A stretch of DNA of 11,843 bases from positions 1 through 11,843 of the forward strand of contig JBBCIV010000152.1 in assembly GCA_037189665.1 (NCBI GenBank), read 5' to 3'. Both the position numbers and the translations under genes were made by a program. This document shows, one piece after another, positions 1 through 7,285 of the stretch (within the stretch, counting starts at the first letter, position 1; every line of letters begins with the position of its first letter). Under the pieces are notes generated by a model, which saw only the letters and a program-made list of their open reading frames with translations, was not told the DNA's origin and made no database searches. The DNA comes from BPJO01 sp037189665 (GTDB lineage Bacteria; Planctomycetota; Phycisphaerae; Tepidisphaerales; Tepidisphaeraceae).

Positions 1-1772
1 GCGTTGAGCAGATCGAGGATGCAGAGGCAATCGAGGCATTGTCCGAACGCCGGATCGACGTTGAACGCCAGCGACTTGGCGCCGAGCTTGACGTATTGCT
101 TCAGCAGCACGGGCACGGGCTTGCCGTCGGGCTCGATATCACTGACGAACTCGCTGAGGTCGTCGAGCGTCTGCAGCGGCGCGGTGAGCGAGGGCAGGCG
201 GGCGTGGATCGGCTTGCGGATCTTGAATGGCAATCGCGGCGAGACGTGGCTGGCCAGCGGGTGGCGGTTCTCCGGCCGGAGCATGAACTCGTGGATCATC
301 GCGCGGCTGAGCGGCGAATAGGCGTTGGAAATGCTCACCGGGCCGAACAAATAACGATACTTCGGATGGCGGCCGACGAACGCGCCGATCCCTTTCCACA
401 GCAGCATCAGCGGCGCGAACGACCGCTGATACTCCGCGCGGACGAACGATCGGCCGAGCTCGATCGCCGGTCCGAGTTGGTCGAGAAACGACTGCGGGAA
501 GTCGAACAGCGTGTGGACGTAAAGCCCTTTTGGGCCGAGGTGCGATGTCACCTCATCAGCGAGCCCGAGCCGATAGCCGCCGACCAGTTCCTGTTTGACG
601 CGGTTCCAGACGAGCAGGTGGTGATAGGTTTTGTCGAAGTCGTCGACGTCGATCGACATGCCGGTTCCCTCGCCGACCGCGCGGAAGGTAACCTCGCGCA
701 GCCGGCCGACCTCGTGCATCATTTGTGGGGCTTGACGCGCAGTGGCGAGGTAGCACGTCAGTTCGCCGGACTCGGCGAGTTGCTGCGATCGGGGGAGCTG
801 GAACAGCTCGCGCTCCAGCCGCGACGGATCGATCGGCTCGGCGATCGCGGCGTGGCGGATCGGTCGATTGAACCCGACGATCCGCCTCAGCACCCGCCGC
901 CACGGCGCGGGCACGCCGATCCGGCGCTCCGCCAGCGCATAAGTCCGGTTCCGCAGAAAATCGGCGACGCCGTCGTCGGTCTTGAACGACGAGATCTCGC
1001 GCGCCGAGATCACCCGCCCGATCTGCATGACCGCGGGCTTGTGTCGCGCGTTGAGCGTCGCGCGCGGGAGCAGCGCCGTGCGCAGCCGCGGGTGGATGAG
1101 CCCGGCGATCTGGAAGACCGCGTTGTTCTTTCCTTCGAAAAACACCGGCAATGCCGTCGCGCCCGTTCGGCGAATCAGCCCGCCGATGTGCTGGCTCCAC
1201 TTGGGGTCTTCCACGGTTCGCGTGGAAAGTTGGAGGTGAGAGACCGTCCCCGATGGAAACACCCCCAGCGCTCCGCCGGCGCGGAGGTGAGAGAGGCATT
1301 GTTTCAGCCCGCGAACGTTTTGCTGTGTGTCGGACCCGTTCGGATCGACGAACACGCAGATCGGCCGAAGTTCGGGGATGAGCCCGAGCAGGTAGTTGCA
1401 CATCACCTTGAAGTCCGGCCGGACGCGCAGCAGCACGCTCGCGAGGATCAGCCCCTCGACCCCGCCGAACGGATGATTCGCGACGATCACCAGCGGGCCT
1501 GCTCGCGGAATGCGGTCGAGATCGGCGGCGGAGACGCGGACCGACACGTCCATGTCCGCCAGGCACTTGTTGCAGAACTCCTGCGCATCCACCGCCGATT
1601 GGGTCGCGCGGTCGTAGATGCCGTTGATGCCCGGAAGTGCCAGCAGGCGTTCGAGCGGCTTCTGCACGAGCGTGCCGATAGGTCGCGGCATCTTGCCCCG
1701 GATCGGCTCGAGGTTGAACAGTCGTTGCGGTCGTGTTGTTGTCCGATCCGTGGCGGCAGTACGGTTCACCAT
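1..1772 (-). CDS. OlsF-like bifunctional acyltransferase (PlsC domain plus OlsB/GNAT-like domain), 3' end off the left edge
   Basis: The minus strand stays open from ATG at 1772 to base 1, giving 590 residues with no stop, so the C-terminus lies outside the window. Residues about 85-260 are a PlsC-type acyltransferase: ANHPFGGVEG (98-107) holds His100 with Glu106, VFPSGT (171-176) matches the FPEG block, and LPVFFEG (208-214) matches the last block. Residues about 350-590 resemble OlsB and related GNAT-like acyl-ACP transferases: LREVTFRAVGEGTG (358-371), HHLLVWNR...LVGGYRLG (384-403), ELGRSFV (438-444) and YLFGPVSISNAY (474-485). This order is that of OlsF, which N-acylates ornithine with the C-terminal domain and O-acylates the lyso-lipid with the N-terminal domain, at the inner face of the cytoplasmic membrane. 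A related 'hemolysin'-annotated acyltransferase acting on another amino acid or lyso-lipid is the alternative. No clear ribosome binding site precedes 1772; Met28 (ATG ending at 1689) and a TTG at 1796 are other possible starts. The final Asn-Val-Asp...Leu-Asp segment (571-587) suggests that only a short tail is missing. Confidence 0.85.
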   Translation of the reverse strand, partial: MVNRTAATDRTTTRPQRLFNLEPIRGKMPRPIGTLVQKPLERLLALPGINGIYDRATQSAVDAQEFCNKCLADMDVSVRVSAADLDRIPRAGPLVIVANHPFGGVEGLILASVLLRVRPDFKVMCNYLLGLIPELRPICVFVDPNGSDTQQNVRGLKQCLSHLRAGGALGVFPSGTVSHLQLSTRTVEDPKWSQHIGGLIRRTGATALPVFFEGKNNAVFQIAGLIHPRLRTALLPRATLNARHKPAVMQIGRVISAREISSFKTDDGVADFLRNRTYALAERRIGVPAPWRRVLRRIVGFNRPIRHAAIAEPIDPSRLERELFQLPRSQQLAESGELTCYLATARQAPQMMHEVGRLREVTFRAVGEGTGMSIDVDDFDKTYHHLLVWNRVKQELVGGYRLGLADEVTSHLGPKGLYVHTLFDFPQSFLDQLGPAIELGRSFVRAEYQRSFAPLMLLWKGIGAFVGRHPKYRYLFGPVSISNAYSPLSRAMIHEFMLRPENRHPLASHVSPRLPFKIRKPIHARLPSLTAPLQTLDDLSEFVSDIEPDGKPVPVLLKQYVKLGAKSLAFNVDPAFGQCLDCLCILDLLN

Positions 1773-1920
1773 GGGGAAAACGCTACGTCCGGCCAATCAA
1801 GCGGGTGCTAACGAGAGGTTAGATATCTGTCAGGAACGGCGGCCTGGATTGATTATCCACCTCATCCCCGCGATGCTGTGCCCACCGCGACCGCCGCTCC
1901 CATGCATCTGGAGATCGACC
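1773..1920. other. Divergent intergenic region between the acyltransferase gene and glgP
   Basis: This 148-bp stretch must hold the promoters for both divergent genes. No strong sigma-70 boxes are visible. On the minus strand CTGACA (1833-1828) is followed after 17 bp by TAGCAC, a poor -10. Small symmetric elements are present: CTAAC/GTTAG (1808-1812 and 1818-1822) and the 8-bp palindrome AGATATCT (1821-1828). None is convincing enough to be called an operator. The glgP ribosome binding site, GGAG at 1910-1913, lies at its right end. Confidence 0.3.
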
Positions 1921-4470
1921 ATGCCTCGTGCCGCCAAGCAAGTGCCCGCCAAGTTCGTGGAGTCCGCCAAGCAGATTAAGAACGAACACGGCATGAATTC
2001 GGAGTCGCTGGTGCGCGATGTCCTCGCGCACCTTCAATTTACGCTCGCCGAGTTGCCCAAGCACATCGATAGCGAATGGGAGCCGTACGTGGCGCTGGCG
2101 CTGTCGGTGCGCGATCGCATGATCGAGCGGTGGATCAAGACGCAGGACACGTATTACGACCAGGATGCCAAGCGCGTGTATTACTTGTCCCTGGAGTTTC
2201 TGATGGGCCGCACGCTGGGCAACAGCCTGGTGAACCTGGGCCTGATGGACGAGTGTGCCAGGGCTTTGCACGAGCTGGGCTACACGCTGGAAGAGCTTCG
2301 CGAGGCCGAGTGGGACGCCGGCCTCGGCAACGGCGGCCTGGGTCGGCTGGCGGCGTGCTTTCTCGATTCGCTGGCGACGCTCGGCTATCCGTCTTACGGA
2401 TACGGCATCCGCTACGACTACGGGATCTTCCACCAGCGCATCGTCGGCGGGGCGCAGCACGAGGTGCCCGATGCGTGGCTGCGGTACGGAAACCCGTGGG
2501 AAATCCCGCGTCCCGGCGACCTGTTCCGGGTGCAGTTTTACGGCCGGGTGAACACATATATTGACGACGAAGGCCGGCTTACTAACCAGTGGACCGACAC
2601 CAGCGACGTGCTCGCCACGCCGTACGACACGCCGATCCCCGGCTTTGGCAACCAGACGGTCAACACGCTGCGACTCTGGAGCGCCAAGCCGAACATGCAG
2701 GACGAGTTCGACCTGAACGAGTTCAGCCAAGGCGATTACATCGGCGCGATCGACCAGCGCGCGATGGCGGAGAACATCAGCCGCGTGCTGTATCCGGCTG
2801 ACAACGTCTCGCTCGGACGCGAACTGCGACTCAAGCAGGAATACTTCTTCGTCGCCGCCACACTTCAGGACGTCATCCGGCGGTACAAGAAGCGATATCA
2901 CATGTACGACGAGCCGAAGGGGCTCAAGACGTTCGACCGCTTCTCAGAAAAAGTCGCGATCCAGCTCAACGACACCCACCCGGCGCTGGCGATCGCGGAG
3001 ATGATGCGAATCCTCGTCGATCTGGAAGACGTCAGTTGGGATGAGGCGTGGAAGATCACCACCGAGACGTTCGCGTACACAAACCACACGGTGCTGCCCG
3101 AGGCGCTGGAACGCTGGCCGGTGGCGCTCCTGGGCAGGCTGCTGCCGCGGCATCTGCAGATCATTTATGAGATCAACCATCGCTTTCTCGAGCAGGTGCG
3201 CGCCAAGCATCCGAACGACGAGGAGAAGGTCGGCAGGATGTCGATCATCGAGGAAGGCGGCGAGCCGCGCGTGCGCATGGCGAACCTCGCGATCGTCGGC
3301 GGGCACAGCGTCAACGGCGTGGCGGCGCTGCACACGGAAATCGTGAAGAAGGAAATCTTCAAGGATTTCCACGATTTCTGGCCGGAGAAGTTCAATAACA
3401 AGACCAACGGCATCACGCAGCGACGCTGGCTGTTGAAGTGCAACCCCAAGCTCGCCTCGCTCATCACCGACGCGATCGGCCCGAAGTGGGCGATCGATCT
3501 GAACGAACTGCGCAAGCTCGAAAAATACGCGCACGACGCCTCGTTTCAGGAGAAGTGGCGCGAGGTAAAGCGGTCGAACAAGCTGGAATTGACGTCGATC
3601 ATCCAGGCCCAATACGCCAAGCGCGGACTGGCGATCAACGTCAACCCCGATTCAATTTTCGATTGCCAGGTGAAGCGCATCCACGAGTACAAGCGACAGC
3701 TGCTGAACGTGCTGCACGTGATCACGCTGTACAACCGCATCAAGGCCAACCCCGATGCCCACCACACGCCGCGCACCGTCATCTTCGGGGGCAAGGCGGC
3801 GCCGGCATATTGGATGGCGAAGCACGTCATCCGGCTGATCAACGCGGTGGGCGACGTCGTCAACAACGATCCGGCCGTGCGCGATCTGTTGAAGGTGGTG
3901 TTCCTGGCCGACTACCGCGTGTCGCTCGCGGAGGACATCTTCCCCGCCGCCGACCTGTCGGAGCAGATCTCGACCGCTGGGATGGAGGCGTCGGGCACCG
4001 GGAACATGAAGTTCATGCTCAACGGCGCGCTCACGATTGGAACCATGGACGGCGCGAACGTCGAGATCTGCGAGGAGGTCGGCAAGGACAACATCTTCAT
4101 CTTCGGCCTGCTCGATAACGAGGTCGCGGCGCTGTCGCCCACCTACAACCCGTGGGAGTACTACCACGCCAACGGCGAGCTGAAGCACGTGCTCGACATG
4201 ATCGACAGCGGCGCGTTCAGCCCGCACGAGCCGGCGCTGTTCCAGCCGATCGTCCACGCGCTGCTCCACCACGGCGACCGCTACCTGCTGCTGGCCGATT
4301 ACGCGTCGTATGTGCAGTGCCAGCAGTCGGTTGCGCACACCTATCGCAACCAGCAGGAGTGGGCCGCCAAAAGCATCCTCAACGTCGCGGCGGCGGGGAA
4401 ATTCTCGAGCGATCGCACGATCGAGCAGTACGCGAGCGAGATCTGGAAGCTCAAACGAGTGAAGGTCTGA
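1921..4470 (+). CDS. glgP: Glycogen/starch/maltodextrin phosphorylase (GT35)
   Basis: This 849-residue protein is a full-length alpha-glucan phosphorylase (EC 2.4.1.1), which releases glucose 1-phosphate from glycogen or maltodextrin in the cytoplasm using pyridoxal phosphate. Family blocks appear in order: NGGLGRLAAC (137-146), LNDTHPA (349-355), NGITQRRWL (496-504), VKRIHEYKRQLLN (584-596), and EASGTGNMKFMLNGA from 689, in which Lys697 corresponds to the PLP-binding lysine. Length and block order match the family with no break. The ATG at 1921 is preferred because GGAG (1910-1913) lies 7 bases upstream and the family homology begins just after it. The same frame is open back to 1618, but that part overlaps the divergent gene and is not phosphorylase-like. 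The gene stands alone: the next gene has its own promoter, and nothing else in the window belongs to glycogen metabolism. Whether it prefers glycogen or maltodextrin cannot be told from sequence. Confidence 0.97.
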   Translation: MPRAAKQVPAKFVESAKQIKNEHGMNSESLVRDVLAHLQFTLAELPKHIDSEWEPYVALALSVRDRMIERWIKTQDTYYDQDAKRVYYLSLEFLMGRTLGNSLVNLGLMDECARALHELGYTLEELREAEWDAGLGNGGLGRLAACFLDSLATLGYPSYGYGIRYDYGIFHQRIVGGAQHEVPDAWLRYGNPWEIPRPGDLFRVQFYGRVNTYIDDEGRLTNQWTDTSDVLATPYDTPIPGFGNQTVNTLRLWSAKPNMQDEFDLNEFSQGDYIGAIDQRAMAENISRVLYPADNVSLGRELRLKQEYFFVAATLQDVIRRYKKRYHMYDEPKGLKTFDRFSEKVAIQLNDTHPALAIAEMMRILVDLEDVSWDEAWKITTETFAYTNHTVLPEALERWPVALLGRLLPRHLQIIYEINHRFLEQVRAKHPNDEEKVGRMSIIEEGGEPRVRMANLAIVGGHSVNGVAALHTEIVKKEIFKDFHDFWPEKFNNKTNGITQRRWLLKCNPKLASLITDAIGPKWAIDLNELRKLEKYAHDASFQEKWREVKRSNKLELTSIIQAQYAKRGLAINVNPDSIFDCQVKRIHEYKRQLLNVLHVITLYNRIKANPDAHHTPRTVIFGGKAAPAYWMAKHVIRLINAVGDVVNNDPAVRDLLKVVFLADYRVSLAEDIFPAADLSEQISTAGMEASGTGNMKFMLNGALTIGTMDGANVEICEEVGKDNIFIFGLLDNEVAALSPTYNPWEYYHANGELKHVLDMIDSGAFSPHEPALFQPIVHALLHHGDRYLLLADYASYVQCQQSVAHTYRNQQEWAAKSILNVAAAGKFSSDRTIEQYASEIWKLKRVKV

Positions 4471-4492
4471 CGGATGAAACGCGGGTTTTAAC

Positions 4493-4521
4493 TTGACGTT
4501 TCAAACGTATGTTTGAATACT
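4493..4521 (+). promoter_or_regulatory. Candidate sigma-70 promoter of the first TetR gene
   Basis: TTGACG (4493-4498, five of six matches to TTGACA) is followed after exactly 17 bp by AATACT (4516-4521, four of six matches to TATAAT). A start of transcription about 7 bases later would fall near 4528, immediately before the ATG at 4530. It lies between the glgP stop (4470) and the TetR gene, in a locally AT-richer stretch. The promoter is inferred from consensus match and spacing alone. Confidence 0.55.
4500..4517. promoter_or_regulatory. 18-bp palindromic operator between -35 and -10, likely TetR autoregulation site
   Basis: TTCAAACGTATGTTTGAA is two perfect 7-bp arms (TTCAAAC / GTTTGAA) around a 4-bp centre. 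It fills the spacer and touches the -10 of the candidate promoter directly upstream of the TetR gene. A repressor bound here would block RNA polymerase, as is usual for self-regulating TetR proteins. The symmetry is seen directly; the identity of the bound protein is inferred from adjacency. Confidence 0.65.
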
Positions 4522-4529
4522 GTTCTGCG

Positions 4530-5234
4530 ATGGACTCGACACCGCAGCAGGACAGGCACGCATCTGATCCGACCCGCAATCGCATTCTCGAGGCCGCCGG
4601 CAAGGTGTTCGCCGATCGGGGCTTCGAGCATGCGACCGTGCGCGAGATCGTCGATCTTGCCGGCACGAACATCGCGTCGGTCAACTATCACTTCGGAGGA
4701 AAGAAGGAGCTGTATTCCGAGGTCCTCAAGAAGCTGATGGCCGAACGACAGCAGGCGCACCCCATCGATGCGGGCCTGACGTCCAGGCCCACGCCGAAGG
4801 AAAAGCTGTCGGCGTTCGTTCGCGGCTATATCGGCAGGATGCTGCTGCACGAGACCGATTCCGTCCTCTCCCGCCTGATGTCGCGTGAGATGATCCAGCC
4901 GACGCACGTCCTCGACGAACTGGTCCGCGATGTGATGACGCCGAACAAGCGATACCTCGCGTCATTGGTGGAGGAGGTCGTCGGGCGCAAGCTCGGCGAC
5001 GAGGAGCAGTTCTTCGCGATTTCTTCGGTGATCTCGCAGATCATGTTTCACAAGCACTGCCGGCCGGTGATCGAGCGGATCTTTCCCGGGCAGGGCAGCT
5101 CGGCCGAACAAATCGAGCGGCTGGCGGAACATATCACCGACTTCGCCTACGCCGGACTTCAGCAGATGGCGGGCCCGAAGAAACGGCCGCGTCACAGGCC
5201 GTTGCCATATCCGCAGCGCGGAGGCCGTCCGTGA
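4530..5234 (+). CDS. TetR-family regulator, CecR/DUF1956 type
   Basis: The 234-residue protein has an N-terminal TetR helix-turn-helix (about 17-63) with the recognition stretch VREIVDLAGTNIASVNYHF (38-56). Its C-terminal ligand domain, with SRLMSREMIQPTHVLDEL around 113-130 and a later IMFHKHCRPVIERIF stretch, resembles the CerR/DUF1956 domain of E. coli CecR (YbiH), a regulator of the ybhGFSR ABC exporter. It is therefore likely a ligand-responsive repressor of the exporter genes that follow and of itself. The start at 4530 is chosen because the in-frame ATG at 4509 lies inside the palindrome between -35 and -10 and would not be in the mRNA. No ribosome binding site precedes 4530, so translation may be leaderless. 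The C-terminus ends in a basic, proline-rich tail (about 217-234). Its stop overlaps the next gene's GTG start by 4 bp (GTGA), which implies translational coupling to permease 1. Confidence 0.88.
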   Translation: MDSTPQQDRHASDPTRNRILEAAGKVFADRGFEHATVREIVDLAGTNIASVNYHFGGKKELYSEVLKKLMAERQQAHPIDAGLTSRPTPKEKLSAFVRGYIGRMLLHETDSVLSRLMSREMIQPTHVLDELVRDVMTPNKRYLASLVEEVVGRKLGDEEQFFAISSVISQIMFHKHCRPVIERIFPGQGSSAEQIERLAEHITDFAYAGLQQMAGPKKRPRHRPLPYPQRGGRP

Positions 5235-6433
5235 ACTTCGTCGCGTTCAAAATGCTGACCGGCGATCGCGCCAAGTACATCGGCATGATCTTCGGTCTGT
5301 TCATCGCGTCGTTCCTCATCATCCAGCAGATGTCGATCTTCTGCGGGCTGATGTCGCGGACGTACGGGTTTCTCACCGATACCAGCCAGCCCGACATCTG
5401 GGTGATGGATTCAAAGGTCCAGTTCGTCGACGACGTGAAGCCGCTTCAGGACACGCAACTGCTCCGCGTGCGCGGCGTGGAGGGCGTTGCTTGGGCGGTG
5501 CCGCTGTACAAAGGCCAGATCAAGGCGAGGCTGAGCGACGGGACGTTTCAGAACTGCAATGTGATCGGCATCGACGACGGATCGATGGTCGGCGCTCCAC
5601 CCGAGATGGTTCCCGACGCCAACGGCCGGCTGGGCGTGCTTGCCGACTTGCGGCGCAGTGAAGGCATTTTCGTCGATCAGGATGGCGCGAAGGGCAAACT
5701 GGCGAAAGTGCTGCCCGACGACACCCGCCGGCCGCTGGTGATCGGCGACACGCTGGAGCTGAACGACCGCCGCGCGGTGGTGGTGGGCATCTGCAAGGTG
5801 ACGCCGACCTTCCAAAGCCAGCCGGTCATTTACACCACCTACAGCCGGGCCACGCTCTTCGCGCCGCGCGAACGCAAACTGCTGAGTTTCATCCTGGTGA
5901 AGGTCGGCGACGGCGCGAACATCGACACGGTGCGCCAGCAGATCGCCGAGCAGACCGGCCTTCAAGCGCTCCCCCATGCCGGCGCGGCGGTGCCGTTCGG
6001 TTTCTTTGAGTCGTTCAAGGGAAAGACCGTCACGTACTTCATGATCAACACGGGTATTCCGATCAACTTCGGCATCTCCGTGGTGCTCGGCTTCATCGTT
6101 GGGACGGCGATCGCGGGGCTGCTGTTTTACCAGTTCACTCAGGACAACATTAAGCACTTCGGCTCACTGAAGGCGATGGGCGCCGGCAACGGATTGCTGC
6201 TACGGATGATCCTGATGCAATCGCTACTGGTGGGCATGATCGGCTACGGCCTTGGCGCTGGAGCGGCGGCGTGGATGGGATCGAACGCCGGCGAAACCCA
6301 GCTCGCCTTTTTCATGCCGTGGTGGGTGCTGGTGGGCGGGGCGGTGGCGATCGCGGCGATCTGCGTTCTAAGTGCTTTGGTGGCAATCATTAAAGTCGTT
6401 CGGCTGGAGCCGGCGATCGTGTTCAAAGGATAA
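5231..6433 (+). CDS. MacB/DevC-type (FtsX fold) ABC transporter permease, paralogue 1
   Basis: The 400-residue protein has the four-helix FtsX/MacB layout: TM1 near 16-34, a large extracytoplasmic domain (about 40-270), then TM2-TM4 near 276-300, 322-346 and 364-388. FGSLKAMGAG (310-319) is the cytoplasmic loop expected to couple to the ATPase, and the protein ends with RLEPAIVFKG, matching its two paralogues. It starts at GTG with GGAGG (5220-5224) 6 bases upstream and overlaps the regulator's stop by 4 bp, so it shares the first TetR transcript. The family serves tripartite export (MacB) or glycolipid and peptide export (DevC), acting as a dimer in the cytoplasmic membrane. Cys109 and Cys188 in the extracytoplasmic domain recur at the same positions in paralogue 3 but not in paralogue 2. 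No substrate can be assigned. Confidence 0.88.
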   Translation: MNFVAFKMLTGDRAKYIGMIFGLFIASFLIIQQMSIFCGLMSRTYGFLTDTSQPDIWVMDSKVQFVDDVKPLQDTQLLRVRGVEGVAWAVPLYKGQIKARLSDGTFQNCNVIGIDDGSMVGAPPEMVPDANGRLGVLADLRRSEGIFVDQDGAKGKLAKVLPDDTRRPLVIGDTLELNDRRAVVVGICKVTPTFQSQPVIYTTYSRATLFAPRERKLLSFILVKVGDGANIDTVRQQIAEQTGLQALPHAGAAVPFGFFESFKGKTVTYFMINTGIPINFGISVVLGFIVGTAIAGLLFYQFTQDNIKHFGSLKAMGAGNGLLLRMILMQSLLVGMIGYGLGAGAAAWMGSNAGETQLAFFMPWWVLVGGAVAIAAICVLSALVAIIKVVRLEPAIVFKG

Positions 6434-6620
6434 TTGACGAATAGATTTTCAAGATCAACGTTGATTTAATTAACACTGTTTACTAATTTTCTGTTGTTCG
6501 CGGATCGAAGCCGGGGGATGGGCATAACCCGAGAAGGACACCTGTCCTGGACCACCCCGTCCGGTTGCCCGTCCCTCGGTTTCGGTTCGCGCGAGCGAGA
6601 ATGATCAGGAGTGTTCGGCT
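6434..6620. other. 187-bp intergenic leader upstream of the second TetR gene
   Basis: The first ~60 bases (6434-6493) are markedly AT-rich against GC-rich surroundings, as expected for a promoter region. A weak candidate promoter is TTGATT (6461-6466), 17 bp, TAATTT (6484-6489). The remaining ~130 bases are GC-rich; they contain AGGACA-cc-TGTCCT (6535-6548) and no convincing gene. No terminator for permease 1 is visible, so read-through from the first transcript remains possible. Confidence 0.4.
6454..6474. promoter_or_regulatory. Candidate operator upstream of the second TetR gene
   Basis: ATCAACGTTGAT (6454-6465) is a perfect 12-bp palindrome. A third half-site, ATTAAC (6469-6474), differs from ATCAAC by one base and forms an overlapping imperfect palindrome with GTTGAT. 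The element overlaps the weak -35 candidate at 6461-6466, so binding would be expected to repress. It differs in sequence from the palindrome at 4500-4517, consistent with two regulators of different specificity. The bound protein is inferred, not shown. Confidence 0.4.
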
Positions 6621-7256
6621 ATGGGCATCCCGGAACGGCGAGAACGCGAGAAGGAAAAGCTGCGCCGAAAGATCATGGACGCCGCACGCACGCTGTTCGT
6701 CGAACACGGGGTCGAGCAGACCTCCATGCGCAAGATCGCCGAGGCGATCGAGTATTCGCCCACCGCAATCTACCTGCACTTTGCAGACAAGGAGGCGTTG
6801 CTCCGCGAGATCTGCCGCGAGGATTTCTCCTCGCTCACGCAGGCGGAGATCGCGGCTGGCGACATCTCCGACCCCGTCCAGCGCATCCGCCAGATCGGGA
6901 TGGCGTACATGACCTTCGGCGTGCAGCACCCGCAGCACTACCGGCTGATGTTCATGCGACGCGTGAAAGTGGTGCCGGTCGAAGAAGACCTGCGTCGCAT
7001 CGGCGATCCGTCACACGACGGCTATGCCGTGTTGCGTCATGTGGTCATCGGCGCCCTGGAGGCGGGACGATTTCGCGAGAACTTCACCGATCCTGACGTC
7101 ATCTGCCAGACGCTCTGGGCGGGGGTGCACGGCGCGGTGGCGCTGGAGATCACCATGTGCGACGACCCTTGGCTCACGATGGCGCCGTTCGAGGTGCGCG
7201 CCAACGCGATCCTCGATGTGCTGATCGCCGGCATGTGCAAGGAGGCCGGTGCGTGA
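6621..7256 (+). CDS. TetR-family regulator with WHG-type C-terminal domain
   Basis: The 211-residue protein has a TetR helix-turn-helix (about 14-59) with SMRKIAEAIEYSPTAIYLHF (35-54). The C-terminal part carries FGVQHPQHYRLMF (99-111) and the WAGVHG motif (166-171), typical of the WHG (TetR_C_13) ligand domain. It belongs to a different TetR subgroup from the regulator at 4530, so it is not a simple duplicate. ATG 6621 has AGGAG (6607-6611) 9 bases upstream. It sits between permease 1 and permease 2, and only 29 bp separate its stop from permease 2, so it is probably co-transcribed with the downstream exporter genes and represses that unit. The ligand is unknown. Confidence 0.9.
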   Translation: MGIPERREREKEKLRRKIMDAARTLFVEHGVEQTSMRKIAEAIEYSPTAIYLHFADKEALLREICREDFSSLTQAEIAAGDISDPVQRIRQIGMAYMTFGVQHPQHYRLMFMRRVKVVPVEEDLRRIGDPSHDGYAVLRHVVIGALEAGRFRENFTDPDVICQTLWAGVHGAVALEITMCDDPWLTMAPFEVRANAILDVLIAGMCKEAGA

Positions 7257-7285
7257 AGACGGATGTTTTCGCGTGGTGAAACAAC

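Noticed and set aside
39..1811. 590-codon open frame on the plus strand opposite the acyltransferase gene
   Set aside because: It is extremely rich in Arg, Asp, Glu and Gln without any recognisable motif, as expected for the mirror of a GC-rich gene. The minus strand carries clear PlsC and OlsB-like motifs over the same bases.
1618..1920. Upstream extension of the glgP frame to ATG 1618
   Set aside because: The extension overlaps the divergent gene and is not phosphorylase-like. ATG 1921 has a well-placed GGAG and family homology begins there.
1819..4338. Long minus-strand open frames opposite glgP (for example 1819-2901, 2944-3612 and 3652-4338)
   Set aside because: They lack motifs and have the Arg/His/Val-rich composition of antisense shadows in GC-rich DNA. 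The plus strand encodes a complete phosphorylase.
4509..4529. ATG 4509 as start of the first TetR gene
   Set aside because: It lies within the palindrome between the proposed -35 and -10 boxes and so would not be transcribed from that promoter. It remains possible if a promoter further upstream is used.
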